From the NCBI RefSeq assembly GCF_003367375.1, contig NZ_CP031416.1:2859501-2923500 (forward strand): a stretch of 64,000 nucleotides of DNA, written 5' to 3'. Shown here piece after piece: positions 1 through 9,073 of the stretch. The position numbers and the translations under genes are program-made. The notes under the pieces are model-generated. The model was not told where the DNA came from and ran no database searches. It worked only from the letters and a program-made list of their open reading frames with translations. The first letter of the stretch is position 1; every line of letters starts with the position of its first letter. This stretch comes from Gallaecimonas mangrovi. Its GTDB lineage: Bacteria; Pseudomonadota; Gammaproteobacteria; Enterobacterales; Gallaecimonadaceae.

Positions 1-240
1 AGACTTTCGCGGCATAATGTCGAGGTTATCGAGCAGTTGCCCCGTTTCCTGGCGGCCATGGGTTTCCACTACCCCTATCAGCACGTCAAGCCCTTGCTGT
101 TGCAAGGGCTTGACGGCCTGGAGCATGGCATAAGTTTTACCAACCCCGGGCGCGGCACCTAAAAAGATTTTCAACTTGCCGCGTGGTGACTCTTGTTGCA
201 GTTCTGCCAGCAGCGCATCAGCGCGGACATCATCGCGCAT
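1..240 (-). CDS. kdpD: KdpD sensor kinase, N-terminal fragment (cut by window edge)
   Basis: Only the first 80 codons are present; the gene runs off the left edge. The ATG at 240 lies inside the end of kdpC (11 bp overlap), the usual coupling in kdp operons. The fragment carries the Walker A-like motif of the KdpD cytoplasmic domain (GAAPGVGKTYAML at about residues 28-40) followed by VVETHGRQET, both typical of this family. Known role: the membrane histidine kinase that senses K+ limitation and turgor and phosphorylates KdpE to switch on the kdp operon. KdpE is not in the window. Identity is secure from motif and context. Confidence 0.95.
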   Translation of the reverse strand, partial: MRDDVRADALLAELQQESPRGKLKIFLGAAPGVGKTYAMLQAVKPLQQQGLDVLIGVVETHGRQETGQLLDNLDIMPRKS

Positions 241-748
241 GGCGATCCTTATCAAGGGCCCTATTCAAGGCAAAGACGTTAACGACTTTGGGGCCAAGAA
301 TACCACCGTGTGCGAACGTCATAACGACTGTTTTTAGTTGCCGAGGGTTCATTCCTCTGGCCTTGGCAACCACCGGTATCTGCTCGATAACGGCGGCTAG
401 GGGTAAGTCAGGGTCCACTCCTGAACCACTGCGGCTAAGCAGCGCCGGATGCCGGTACGGCAGGTTCGCTGCAAAGTCGCGGCGCGCCTGACTATCAAGT
501 GGCAAATTAGTCGCAGCGGAGCTGGCACCGTTGTTATGGTTGGCCGATGGCCTGCCGTGAAAATAACCTACGTTGTCAAAGGCTTGGCCAATCAGGCTTG
601 AGCCAAGCAGTTCACCCTGACTGTTGTATATCAAGCTGCCCGCAGCCTGAAATGGGAACAACAGTTTGGCAAGGCCAGTGACCAGCATTGGATAACCCAA
701 ACCAAGCAACACGGATAACAGCAGTAGTGAACGAATAGCAATCATCAT
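230..748 (-). CDS. kdpC: K+-transporting ATPase subunit KdpC
   Basis: 172 residues, slightly shorter than the E. coli subunit (about 190). There is one N-terminal membrane segment (about residues 4-33, RSLLLLSVLLGLGYPMLVTG), then the periplasmic domain with the family motif SLIGQAFD and the FHGRPSA segment. KdpC stabilises the KdpFABC complex and raises its K+/ATP affinity. The ATG at 748 has GGGAG five bases upstream; a second ATG follows directly. It lies 9 bp downstream of kdpB and overlaps kdpD, so the genes are co-transcribed. Confidence 0.96.
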   Translation of the reverse strand: MMIAIRSLLLLSVLLGLGYPMLVTGLAKLLFPFQAAGSLIYNSQGELLGSSLIGQAFDNVGYFHGRPSANHNNGASSAATNLPLDSQARRDFAANLPYRHPALLSRSGSGVDPDLPLAAVIEQIPVVAKARGMNPRQLKTVVMTFAHGGILGPKVVNVFALNRALDKDRHAR

Positions 749-757
749 AAAGACTCC

Positions 758-2761
758 CTACACCAAGCCAAGGCCGTTGATGACAAGGTCAATAAGCTTA
801 ATGGCGACAAAGGGCACGACTAGCCCACCCAGGCCATAAATGAGGAGATTACGCCTAAGCAACGAAGCGGTATTACCGCTAAGGCTAACCCCTTTTAACG
901 CCAGTGGTACCAGGGCGACGATCACCAAAGCGTTAAAAATAATGGCCGACAAGATCGCGCTTTGCGGGCTGCCTAAATGCATCAGGTTTAACACGCCCAG
1001 CTGCGGATAAGCCGCCACAAACAGTGCCGGGAGGATGGCAAAGTATTTGGCCACATCGTTGGCAATAGAGAAGGTAGTCAGGGCGCCTCGGGTAACAAGT
1101 AATTGCTTACCGACCCGCACCACATCCAATAACTTGGTGGGATTGGAATCCAGATCCACCAAGTTTCCGGCCTCCTTGGCAGCCTGGGTACCTTCATTCA
1201 TGGCTAACCCTACATCTGCCTGAGCCAACGCCGGGGCGTCATTGGCACCATCGCCACACATCGCTACCAGGCGTCCCTGCTGCTGTTCTTGGCGAATGTA
1301 GGCTAATTTTTTCTCTGGTGTGGCCTGGGCAACAAAGTCATCAACCCCGGCTTCCGCCGCAATGGCCGCCGCGGTAAGCGGGTTATCACCGGTGATCATC
1401 ACGGTACGGATCCCAAGCTCACGCAGAGCTTTAAAACGGGCACGAATTCCGGGTTTGATGATGTCTTTAAGATAAATGGCGCCAAGCAGCTGTTGATTGC
1501 AACAGACCAGTAGCGGTGTTCCCCCTTGGCGGGCAATGTTGTCCACGGCCTCATCCAACGGCGCTGGAACCTTGGTTAACTTAAGCTGCGCCAATACCGC
1601 ATCCACCGCCCCCTTACGATAGTGATTTTCTGCCCGGTCAAGGCCACTTAGCCGAGTCTCAGCAGTAAAAGGAACCACCTGATCACCGTCAGCAAGCTGC
1701 GCCTGATGTTGGCTTTTGGCAGCAAGGGTAAGAATGGATTTGCCCTCTGGGGTACTGTCACCCAAAGATGCCAACATTGCAGCCTCCATCAGGCCAGCCA
1801 TATTTTGCCCTGGAGCAGGGATAAAGGTATCGGCCATACGATTACCAAAGGTAATGGTGCCGGTTTTATCTAGCAGCAGCGTGCGCACATCACCTGCTGC
1901 TTCCACTGCGCGTCCCGATTTAGCAATCACGTTGAGCTTAACCAGCCGGTCCATACCGGCAATGCCAATTGCCGAGAGCAAGCCGCCAATGGTGGTTGGA
2001 ATTAAGGTAATAAACAGGGCGATAAGATAGAGCCTTGGAACCAGCGCATGGCTGTAACCAAGGAACCAGGGCAAGGTTGCCACCACCAGCAAGAAGATCA
2101 ATGTCAGACCAACCAACAGAGTGTCGAGCGCCTGTTCATTGGGGGTTTTCTGGCGTTTGGCCCCTTCAACTAAGGCGATCATTCTATCGAGGGTACTTTG
2201 GCCAGGTTCGCTAGTAACGCGCACCCAGATTTGATCAGAGACCACTTGGGTATTACCGGTTACACCGCTACGGTCGGTACCTGACTCGCGGATAACCGGT
2301 GCTGACTCGCCGGTAATGGCCGCCTCGTTAACCGAGGCAATGCCTTTAACCACTTCACCGTCCGCAGGAACAGTTTCCCCAGCCGCCACCAGCACTATGT
2401 CGTCTTTATGCAGGCTGTTGGCCCCTACCCACTGGCCTTGCTCATCTTCAAGGCTCGTGACCTTACGGGCTTTAAGGTCGCTCATTCCGGCCTTTAGACT
2501 GTCGGCTCTGGCTTTACCCCGGCCTTCGGCCAGGGTTTCAGCCACATTGGCAAACCACAACGTTAACCAAAGCCAGGCGGTAAGTTGCCAAGCCAGCAGG
2601 AGCGCGACCCCGGAAACCTTAGCACCCAGCAACGACTCTAGGGTGGCCAGCACCGCAGCTAGCCATAAACAAAACAAAATCGGTTTAGCAACCAACGCCC
2701 TTGGGTCAAACCGGCGCAGCGCATCAGCGCCTGCGCGAGCAGCTAAGACAGTATCAAACAT
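758..2761 (-). CDS. kdpB: K+-transporting P-type ATPase catalytic subunit KdpB
   Basis: 667 residues. This is the P-type ATPase subunit that hydrolyses ATP to drive K+ import through KdpA. All signatures are present: the actuator-domain TGES (about residue 150), the phosphorylation motif DKTGTIT (about 300), ITGDNPLTA and [16 protein letters not shown] in the P domain, and the [20 protein letters not shown] stretch after the membrane segments. The ATG overlaps the kdpA stop codon (TGATG), indicating translational coupling. No residue appears missing. Confidence 0.97.
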   Translation of the reverse strand: MFDTVLAARAGADALRRFDPRALVAKPILFCLWLAAVLATLESLLGAKVSGVALLLAWQLTAWLWLTLWFANVAETLAEGRGKARADSLKAGMSDLKARKVTSLEDEQGQWVGANSLHKDDIVLVAAGETVPADGEVVKGIASVNEAAITGESAPVIRESGTDRSGVTGNTQVVSDQIWVRVTSEPGQSTLDRMIALVEGAKRQKTPNEQALDTLLVGLTLIFLLVVATLPWFLGYSHALVPRLYLIALFITLIPTTIGGLLSAIGIAGMDRLVKLNVIAKSGRAVEAAGDVRTLLLDKTGTITFGNRMADTFIPAPGQNMAGLMEAAMLASLGDSTPEGKSILTLAAKSQHQAQLADGDQVVPFTAETRLSGLDRAENHYRKGAVDAVLAQLKLTKVPAPLDEAVDNIARQGGTPLLVCCNQQLLGAIYLKDIIKPGIRARFKALRELGIRTVMITGDNPLTAAAIAAEAGVDDFVAQATPEKKLAYIRQEQQQGRLVAMCGDGANDAPALAQADVGLAMNEGTQAAKEAGNLVDLDSNPTKLLDVVRVGKQLLVTRGALTTFSIANDVAKYFAILPALFVAAYPQLGVLNLMHLGSPQSAILSAIIFNALVIVALVPLALKGVSLSGNTASLLRRNLLIYGLGGLVVPFVAIKLIDLVINGLGLV

Positions 2762-4425
2762 CAGAATGCTCCCAGAGTCAGTTGTTCGGCGATGGGGCCA
2801 AGGGCCAAGGCAGGTAAAAACGCTAAGCCCCCGATGATCAAAATGGTGATCACCAGCAGGCTGACAAAGAGCACGCCGGTGACCGGGAAATCACCGTCCG
2901 TTACTTCGACTTTGCTGGCCGAACCAAGGCTGCCCGCTACCGCTAACACAGGGACTATGATGCCGTACCGGCCAAGCAACATAGCCAAGGCGATGGCGAT
3001 ACATTGCCCGTTATTGGCGGCATTAAAACCGGCAAGGGCCGAGCCATTGTTGCCGGTGCCGGAGGCATAGGCATATAAAAGACGTGTCAGGCCATGGGGG
3101 CCATTGGCGCCCAGCACTGCTTGGGCATCAGGTAAAAGTAACGTCAGGCCCCCAAGCACCAACACCCCTACCGGCATCACCAGCATACTGGCCACTACCC
3201 ATTTCATTTCGAGGATACCCAGGCGTTTACCAAGATAAGTGGGGGTTTTGCCGACCATTAAGCCGCACAAAAACACCGTGAGCAGCACAAACAACAACAA
3301 GCCATAAATGCCTGCGCCGACACCACCAAAGATCACTTCACCGAGCAGCATATTAACCAGCGCCACCAAGATAGCTAACGGTGCGAAACTGTCGTGCATC
3401 GCATTAACAGAGCCATTAGACGCAGCGCTGGTCGCCACTTCCCATATTGCCGAAAGCACCGGACCAAAGCGGCTTTCTTTACCTTCCCAATGACCAACGG
3501 CCGAGGCATGCATCAGCGCCGGGTCGGGTAAACAGGCTTGCCAGACAGCGACCGCCAGCCCCACCACCAGTAAAATCAGCATGGCAGACAGCAGGGCCCG
3601 GCTATGGCCGGCATTTTTAATGTAACGGCCAAAGGCAAATACCATAGCGGCAGGCAACAACAATATGGCTACCATCTCCAGCCAGTTGCTGAGCGCTGTA
3701 GGATTTTCAAAGGGATAGGCAGAATTGACACCAAAAAAACCACCACCATTGGTGCCCAGCTGCTTAATGGCAATTTGCGACGCGGCAGGACCTACCGCCA
3801 GAATTTGCTTGCCGCCATCCAGAGTGTGGGCCACCGGATAAGCACTAAAAGTTTGTGGCACCCCTTGCCAGACCAGCACCAGGGCAAATACCAAAGACAA
3901 CGGCAACAACAGGTAGCCGATAACGCGCAGCAAATCCTGCCAGAAATTCCCCAAGTCTTGGCTTTGCTGGCGACTTAAGCCGCGAAAAAGCGCTGCCGCC
4001 ACGGCGATGCCGGTGGCAGCAGAAGCAAAGTTTTGTACTGTCAGCCCAAACATCTGGCTGAAATAAGACAGCTGTGCTTCTCCCGAGTAAGCCTGCCAAT
4101 TGGTGTTGGTGACAAAACTGACAGCGGTGTTAATGGCCAGCGGCCAGGACAACCCTAGCTTGTGTTCGGGGTTAAAAGGCAGGCAGCCTTGCAGCATCAA
4201 TACTGCGGCTAGCAATACCACACCCAGTAAATTAAAAAGCAGCAAACTGCCAAGATAGCGCCGCCAATCTTGGCCAGCACCGTTGGTTCCGCATACCTTC
4301 AGTAACCACAGCTCGCCTTTAGCATTAGGCTTTTCCAAAAACCAATGCAAATAGCGCCCCAGCCAAGGAGCTGGCAGCAGTACCAGCACGATAAATATCA
4401 GGGGATAAACCCATTGTTGCCACAT
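2761..4425 (-). CDS. kdpA: K+-transporting ATPase channel subunit KdpA
   Basis: 554 residues from the ATG at 4425 (MWQQWVYPL...), matching the usual KdpA length of about 557. The reading frame stays open upstream to 4650, but that part would run through kdpF and lacks family similarity. The protein is polytopic. Four pore loops carrying the K+ filter are visible: [27 protein letters not shown] and GTGNNGSA. It forms the ion path of KdpFABC. It sits 8 bp after kdpF and touches kdpB. Confidence 0.96.
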   Translation of the reverse strand: MWQQWVYPLIFIVLVLLPAPWLGRYLHWFLEKPNAKGELWLLKVCGTNGAGQDWRRYLGSLLLFNLLGVVLLAAVLMLQGCLPFNPEHKLGLSWPLAINTAVSFVTNTNWQAYSGEAQLSYFSQMFGLTVQNFASAATGIAVAAALFRGLSRQQSQDLGNFWQDLLRVIGYLLLPLSLVFALVLVWQGVPQTFSAYPVAHTLDGGKQILAVGPAASQIAIKQLGTNGGGFFGVNSAYPFENPTALSNWLEMVAILLLPAAMVFAFGRYIKNAGHSRALLSAMLILLVVGLAVAVWQACLPDPALMHASAVGHWEGKESRFGPVLSAIWEVATSAASNGSVNAMHDSFAPLAILVALVNMLLGEVIFGGVGAGIYGLLLFVLLTVFLCGLMVGKTPTYLGKRLGILEMKWVVASMLVMPVGVLVLGGLTLLLPDAQAVLGANGPHGLTRLLYAYASGTGNNGSALAGFNAANNGQCIAIALAMLLGRYGIIVPVLAVAGSLGSASKVEVTDGDFPVTGVLFVSLLVITILIIGGLAFLPALALGPIAEQLTLGAF

Positions 4426-4433
4426 ATAGCCCC

Positions 4434-4511
4434 CTATTGCTCCGGTTTCACCAGGGCAAAACCCAGGTAGCAAAGCAGGCCAACCACCACCAGAAGATAA
4501 AGCCAGTTCAT
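4434..4511 (-). CDS. kdpF: KdpF small membrane subunit
   Basis: A 25-codon gene that is easily missed. The translation begins MNWLYLLVVVGLLCYLGF and ends ALVKPEQ: a single transmembrane helix followed by the FAL(V)KPE tail typical of KdpF. It lies 8 bp upstream of kdpA, where kdpF always lies. Known role: a lipid-like peptide that stabilises the KdpABC complex. It is the first gene of the operon, so the promoter must lie between 4512 and 4764. Confidence 0.92.
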   Translation of the reverse strand: MNWLYLLVVVGLLCYLGFALVKPEQ

Positions 4512-4764
4512 TATGAATAATCCTGAATAAACAAGGATGGGGAGCATAGAAAGGAGCGGCGTCAAAATGCCATAAAGGTGCCGCCGGTGACCGTAAAGAA
4601 ACCGTAAAATATCTCGCCATTACGAATCTAAAGAACCAGCCTAAGACCACATTGCGAACAGTAAAAAAATAAAGAACATCTTTATTTAGTGACCCTTAGC
4701 CATTTCGATAACGGCCAGGAGTTGTTACAACAGGAAGCTGTTTTTAGAAAAACCGGACTGCCTC
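4512..4764. promoter_or_regulatory. Divergent promoter region, kdp operon / patB
   Basis: 253 bp between kdpF (leftward) and the PatB-like gene (rightward). The stretch 4600-4690 is AT-rich and must hold the K+-limitation-responsive kdp promoter and any KdpE site. I see no repeat convincing enough to name as the KdpE box. Confidence 0.5.
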
Positions 4765-5973
4765 ATGCCTGACACCATTGCCTTAACCGACCCCCGCTTT
4801 GACACCCTGATTGACCGCAGCAATAGCCATTCGGTGAAATGGGCAAAAGCGCTGTTATCACCAGCCGCCCAGGCCGCAGACCCTTTGCCTATGTGGGTGG
4901 CTGATATGGATTTTCGGGCGCCGCAACCGGTGATTGATGCCCTGCATGAGGCGGTGGAATATGGGGTTTTTGGTTACCCTGCCGGGGCCAGTGCCAGCTA
5001 TCAGCAGGCCGTAACCGACTGGCAGGCAAAACGTTTTGGCTGGCAGGTCGACAAAAAATGGCTGCTGCCCTCCCCCGGCATTATTACAGCGCTTAAAGCG
5101 TCGGTGCAGGCCTTTAGCGCCCCTGGCGATACGGTGCTTATTCAGCCGCCGGTGTATGGGCATTTTCATGGCGATGTATTGCTAAACGGCCGCCAACTCA
5201 CCTATGCGCCATTAACGCGCACCGAGACGGGTTACCGCTTTGACGCCGAGCGCTTTGAAGCGGCCATAAAAGACAACACCCGGCTTTTTATCCTCAGTAA
5301 CCCCCATAACCCCACCGGTAATGTCTGGTCTGAAGAAGATCTCATGGCGATGGGCGAAATTTGCCTGCGCCACAATGTGCTGGTGGTAAGCGATGAAATT
5401 CACCAAGATCTCATTATTAACCCGGCTAAAAAACACCGCCCCTTTGCCGCGGTTGACCCACGTTTTGCCCAAATCAGCATTACCTGCACCGCACCCAGTA
5501 AAACCTTTAATTTGCCCGGCCTGCAAAACGCTAACCTGTTTATTGCTAACCCGCAGCTACGCGGGGCGCTGGCGCGCCAGTTCGAGCGTAACATGGCGCC
5601 TTTTGTTAACACCCTCGGCATGGTGGCAGCCGAAGCCGCTTATCGCCATGGCGAGCCCTGGTTAGACGCATTACTGGGTTATTTACGCGCTAACCACCAG
5701 CACTTCGCCAATACCATTAATGGGGCCAACATCGGCGTTAAGGTCTTGCCTGCCGACGCCCTGTATTTGGCCTGGATGGATTGTCGCGGCCTGGGTTTAG
5801 ACGCCGATGACCTGCAGCAATTTATGCTTACTCAAGCGAGGGTATGGCTAGACTCTGGCCAAAAATTTGGGGCCGAGGGCCATGGCTATATGCGCGTAAA
5901 CCTTGGCTGCCCACGCACCTTGGTAACAGAAGCGGCAAACCGCATTATTGCGGCGGTACAGTCGCGCTATTGA
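4765..5973 (+). CDS. PatB/MalY-family PLP-dependent C-S lyase (cystathionine beta-lyase-like aminotransferase)
   Basis: 402 residues, fold-type I PLP enzyme. Visible signatures are the N-terminal PMWVADMDF typical of the MalY/PatB branch, SNPHNPTGNVW (about 178-188), the cofactor-binding VVSDEIHQDL (Asp210) and the Schiff-base lysine in APSKTFNLPG (Lys246). The family cleaves cystathionine or other S-conjugated cysteines to a thiol, pyruvate and ammonia; some members also act as regulators. It is monocistronic or loosely linked to the small gene after it. The natural substrate cannot be read from the sequence. Confidence 0.9.
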   Translation: MPDTIALTDPRFDTLIDRSNSHSVKWAKALLSPAAQAADPLPMWVADMDFRAPQPVIDALHEAVEYGVFGYPAGASASYQQAVTDWQAKRFGWQVDKKWLLPSPGIITALKASVQAFSAPGDTVLIQPPVYGHFHGDVLLNGRQLTYAPLTRTETGYRFDAERFEAAIKDNTRLFILSNPHNPTGNVWSEEDLMAMGEICLRHNVLVVSDEIHQDLIINPAKKHRPFAAVDPRFAQISITCTAPSKTFNLPGLQNANLFIANPQLRGALARQFERNMAPFVNTLGMVAAEAAYRHGEPWLDALLGYLRANHQHFANTINGANIGVKVLPADALYLAWMDCRGLGLDADDLQQFMLTQARVWLDSGQKFGAEGHGYMRVNLGCPRTLVTEAANRIIAAVQSRY

Positions 5974-6058
5974 TAGCAGCCTACGGCCGCCAACAGAGGT
6001 TCAATCCCATCAAGAATTTGCTAGGGTAAGCACTCTTGCAAAACCGAAGGAGTGTTCG

Positions 6059-6334
6059 TTGGCGGTTTACGTAGACAATATGAAGGCTCCCTTCCACGGC
6101 ATGCTGATGTGCCACATGCTGGCCGACTCTGAGGCAGAATTGCATGCCATGGCCGATAAAATTGGCATGCAGCGCCGCTGGCACCAACACCCTGGCACCC
6201 ATAAAAGTCATTACGATCTTAATGAAGAAAAACGCGCCCTGGCGGTGCAACTGGGGGCGGTAGAAATCACCTTAAAAGAAGCAGGCCGCATCATCTGGCA
6301 ACGTAAAAAAGCGGCCACCGCCATCTACAGCTAA
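6059..6334 (+). CDS. DUF4031 domain-containing protein
   Basis: 91 residues starting at a TTG (LAVYVDNMKAPF...). AAGGAG ends six bases before this TTG and no ATG fits, which decides the start. The sequence resembles the small DUF4031 family: an N-terminal VYVDNM, then HMLADSEAELHAMADKIGM, RWHQHPGTHKSHYDL and a basic C-terminal end. The family has no established function. It lies 85 bp after patB and may share its transcript. Confidence 0.8.
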   Translation: MAVYVDNMKAPFHGMLMCHMLADSEAELHAMADKIGMQRRWHQHPGTHKSHYDLNEEKRALAVQLGAVEITLKEAGRIIWQRKKAATAIYS

Positions 6335-6463
6335 CGTAAGTGAACCGGCAAGGCTTCTCTTGTACAGACAATCAGCAGTTGGCCGTTGGGGTTGATCCCG
6401 CCGCTGTTTTTATCGGTACACTGACACTGATGTTTTACTGCAATCTCTTAGGGACACGCCATT

Positions 6464-6853
6464 ATGCCGTTGCTGAAATTTGACCTTATCGAAGGCCGTA
6501 GCGAACAAGAAGTCAAAAAACTGCTCGATACTGCCCACCAAGCCATGCTGGATGCTTTTAAGGTGCCAGCGCGTGATCGCTACCAAACCGTAACCCAGCA
6601 CCGCCCCGGCGAGCTGATTATGCAAGACACTGGCCTGGGTTATGAAAGGTCTAACAACGTGGTGCTGCTGACCATGGTGTCAAGGCCGCGCACCCAACAA
6701 CAAAAGACCACTTTTTACCGGCTACTGGCCGAGCGGCTGCATGCTGAATGCAGCATCAGCCCTGACGATTTAATGGTGTCGGTGGTGGAAAACACCGACG
6801 CCGACTGGTCTTTTGGCCGCGGCAAAGCTGAGTTTTTAACCGGCGACCTCTAA
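6464..6853 (+). CDS. Tautomerase-family protein (4-oxalocrotonate tautomerase superfamily)
   Basis: 129 residues. After removal of Met the N-terminus is [12 protein letters not shown], giving the catalytic Pro1 of this superfamily. The single-chain length of about 130 and the [18 protein letters not shown] and [10 protein letters not shown] segments fit the Tautomerase_2 (MSAD/Cg10062-like) branch. These enzymes use Pro1 as general base or nucleophile on enol or 3-halo-acrylate-type substrates; the physiological substrate here is unknown. It ends at a bidirectional terminator shared with the aldo/keto reductase. Confidence 0.82.
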   Translation: MPLLKFDLIEGRSEQEVKKLLDTAHQAMLDAFKVPARDRYQTVTQHRPGELIMQDTGLGYERSNNVVLLTMVSRPRTQQQKTTFYRLLAERLHAECSISPDDLMVSVVENTDADWSFGRGKAEFLTGDL

Positions 6854-6864
6854 GGTTTGAACAT

Positions 6865-6893
6865 AAAAAAAGCCGCCCTTAGGCGGCTTTTTT
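6865..6893. terminator. Bidirectional Rho-independent terminator
   Basis: Stem AGCCGCC / GGCGGCT with loop CTTA, flanked by an A-run on the left and a T-run on the right. It serves the rightward tautomerase gene and, overlapping its end, the leftward aldo/keto reductase gene. Confidence 0.88.
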
Positions 6894-6894
6894 A

Positions 6895-7890
6895 TTATTG
6901 ATGCCCCGTCACGGTATGGGGCACGTAATGCTGCTCGAGTAACGCCCGTTCTTCCTCACTGAGGGTTAGCGCTAGTGCGGCCACGGCGTCATCAAGCTGC
7001 GCCGTTTTCGAGGCGCCAACAATCGGCGCCGACACTTGGGGCTTGGCCAGCACCCAGGCCAGTGCCACTTGCGCCATGGGCACGCCACGGGCCTCGGCAA
7101 CTTGCTGCACGGCGTCTATTACCCTGCCGTCAGCCTGTTCGGTATTGGCATAAAGGCTTTGGCCAAAGCTGTCGGACTCAGAGCGCGCAGTGGTTTCACC
7201 TTTGGGCCGGGTTAAACGGCCACGGGCCATGGGGCTCCAGGGCATTAAACCGATGCCTTGGTCCTGGCAAAGGGGCAGCATTTCCCGTTCTTCTTCCCGG
7301 TACAACAAATTCAGGTAGTTTTGCATCGACACAAAGCAGCTCCAGCCGTTGCGCCGAGCCACTTCCTGGGCTTTGGCAAATTGCCAGGCGTACATCGATG
7401 AAGCGCCGATATAACGGGCTTTACCCGCTTTTACCACGTCGTGCAGCGCTGCCATGGTTTCTTCGATAGGGGTGTTGTAGTCCCAGCGGTGGATTTGATA
7501 AAGGTCGACATAGTCAGTGCCAAGGCGGCTAAGGCTGGCGTCAATTTCGGTCATAATGGCTTTACGGGACAGCCCCATACCATTGGGTTTAGCGCCGGCG
7601 CCAGCCGCTCCAGGCGGAAAGTACACCTTGGTGGCCAACACAATTTCTTCGCGGCGGGTAAATTCTTTTAAAAACTTGCCAACCATCTGTTCAGAACTGC
7701 CCGCTGAATAGCTATTGGCGGTATCAAAAAAGGTAATGCCTTGCTCAACTGCATGGCGAAAAAGCGGCCGGGATTGTTCTTCGTTCAAGGTCCAGGGATG
7801 CGCGCCGGCATTGGGGTCACCAAAGGTCATACAACCCAGGCATAACTTGGAAATATCCAACCCAGTTGACCCTAGCTTGGTGTATTCCAT
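6895..7890 (-). CDS. Aldo/keto reductase
   Basis: 331 residues from the ATG at 7890 (MEYTKLGSTGLDISKLCLG), preceded by GGAGGT at good spacing; the frame is open further upstream but without an RBS. It is an NADPH-dependent (alpha/beta)8 oxidoreductase. The catalytic tetrad is visible: Asp and Tyr in FDTANSYSAG, Lys in LATKVYF, His in YQIHRWD. A C-terminal cofactor-binding segment (PIVGASKTAQLDDAVAAL) is present. It resembles the YajO/Tas-like AKRs that reduce assorted carbonyls; the substrate is not predictable. Confidence 0.9.
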   Translation of the reverse strand: MEYTKLGSTGLDISKLCLGCMTFGDPNAGAHPWTLNEEQSRPLFRHAVEQGITFFDTANSYSAGSSEQMVGKFLKEFTRREEIVLATKVYFPPGAAGAGAKPNGMGLSRKAIMTEIDASLSRLGTDYVDLYQIHRWDYNTPIEETMAALHDVVKAGKARYIGASSMYAWQFAKAQEVARRNGWSCFVSMQNYLNLLYREEEREMLPLCQDQGIGLMPWSPMARGRLTRPKGETTARSESDSFGQSLYANTEQADGRVIDAVQQVAEARGVPMAQVALAWVLAKPQVSAPIVGASKTAQLDDAVAALALTLSEEERALLEQHYVPHTVTGHQ

Positions 7891-8125
7891 CTTGCTTACC
7901 TCCGTTTGGGCGAAATGATAAAAAGGCCTGAGCCGCCACCATGTTCCCGCCGCCAACAAAGGTCAACCCTTAGCCCCACGGCAGACCATTGCCATTTTCG
8001 TTAATAACAGCAATTAACGGGCGCCCTTTTGAGCTCTTAAAACACAATGGCTTTCGCCGTTGGGCGCCATGCCGCTTCACCGGCAGCCAAAACCTGTTTG
8101 CCTTCTCTGCATCAAGGAGTGACTT

Positions 8126-9022
8126 ATGCTTTCCCTCAGAACCTTGGCCCTTGGCAGCCTTTTTTGTCTCAGTGTTACGCTGTTTTCTACTGCCGCCAGC
8201 GCTGGCAGCAACTACGCTGTTGGCCCGCAATACGACACCACCCACGTTTATGTCAAAGCAGGGGATTTTGACCGCTTTGTTAAAAGTTTTGTGGCCACCT
8301 TCGGCGGTAAAACCAGCCCCAAAGGCGCCTTTCAGGTAACGCCCACCCCCAGCAAAACCCTGTCGCAGTTAGTGCTAACACCGGCTGGCACGGTGTCGGT
8401 ATTTGGTTTTAAAACGCCCATTCCCTACCCCTTTGGCGCGGAGCGCACCGGTTATCTGGTCACCAACTTAGACGCCGCGCTGGCCGCGGCCGTAAAAAAT
8501 GGCGCTAGCCGCTTGGTTGGCGCCTTTGCTGACCCCATTGGCTGCGACGCGCTTATTCAGTGGCCTGGCGGCGTTAACATGCAGCTTTACTGGCACACCA
8601 CGGCCCCGCATTACCCGCCGCTGGCCACCACTCCGGAAAACCGCATTTACCTGACAAAAGACAGCGCTGATGCCTTTATTCGCGACTGGGTTGCCTTTTC
8701 ACATGGCCATATTACCGACGATACCCAAACGGCTTCAGGCCTTGAGGTGGGTTTACCGGCCCAGCACATTCGCCGCGTTCATATTGTCTCGGGTTTTGGC
8801 AAATTGACGGTACTGGTCAGCCAGGGACTGCTGCCATGGCCCTATGGCCGGGATCTGACCGGCTATGAAGTCAAAGACCTCGCCAGCACCTTAAAAAAAG
8901 CCCACGCGGCCGGGGTAACAACCTTGGTTGGCCCCTACAACACTGGCAGCAGAGAAGCGGCCATGGTGCGCTTTCCTGGTGGTTATATCGCCGAAATTCA
9001 TCAGCTTAACAGCCATTCATAA
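8126..9022 (+). CDS. Secreted two-domain VOC (glyoxalase-like) protein
   Basis: 298 residues with a clear Sec signal peptide (cleavage after STAASA, about residue 26). Two tandem betaalphabetabetabeta-type modules follow (about 35-155 and 170-295). Each runs from a YV/YLTK start through an ERTGYLVTNLDAAL / RDLTGYEVKDLAST helix to a GGVNMQLYW / GGYIAEIHQ end, typical of VOC superfamily domains. VOC folds bind metals and small molecules, but a periplasmic location is unusual. AAGGAG sits upstream of the ATG. The porin-like gene follows after 51 bp, so the pair may handle a common exogenous compound. No function can be assigned. Confidence 0.7.
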   Translation: MLSLRTLALGSLFCLSVTLFSTAASAGSNYAVGPQYDTTHVYVKAGDFDRFVKSFVATFGGKTSPKGAFQVTPTPSKTLSQLVLTPAGTVSVFGFKTPIPYPFGAERTGYLVTNLDAALAAAVKNGASRLVGAFADPIGCDALIQWPGGVNMQLYWHTTAPHYPPLATTPENRIYLTKDSADAFIRDWVAFSHGHITDDTQTASGLEVGLPAQHIRRVHIVSGFGKLTVLVSQGLLPWPYGRDLTGYEVKDLASTLKKAHAAGVTTLVGPYNTGSREAAMVRFPGGYIAEIHQLNSHS

Positions 9023-9073
9023 GTTCACTCGGCGACTTTACCGTCGCCCTTTTCCCAGACTAGGTATCCACTT

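Noticed and set aside
2316-2837. 173-codon plus-strand frame opposite kdpB
   Set aside because: Antisense shadow of a fully conserved P-type ATPase gene; residue content is an artefact of the complementary codons.
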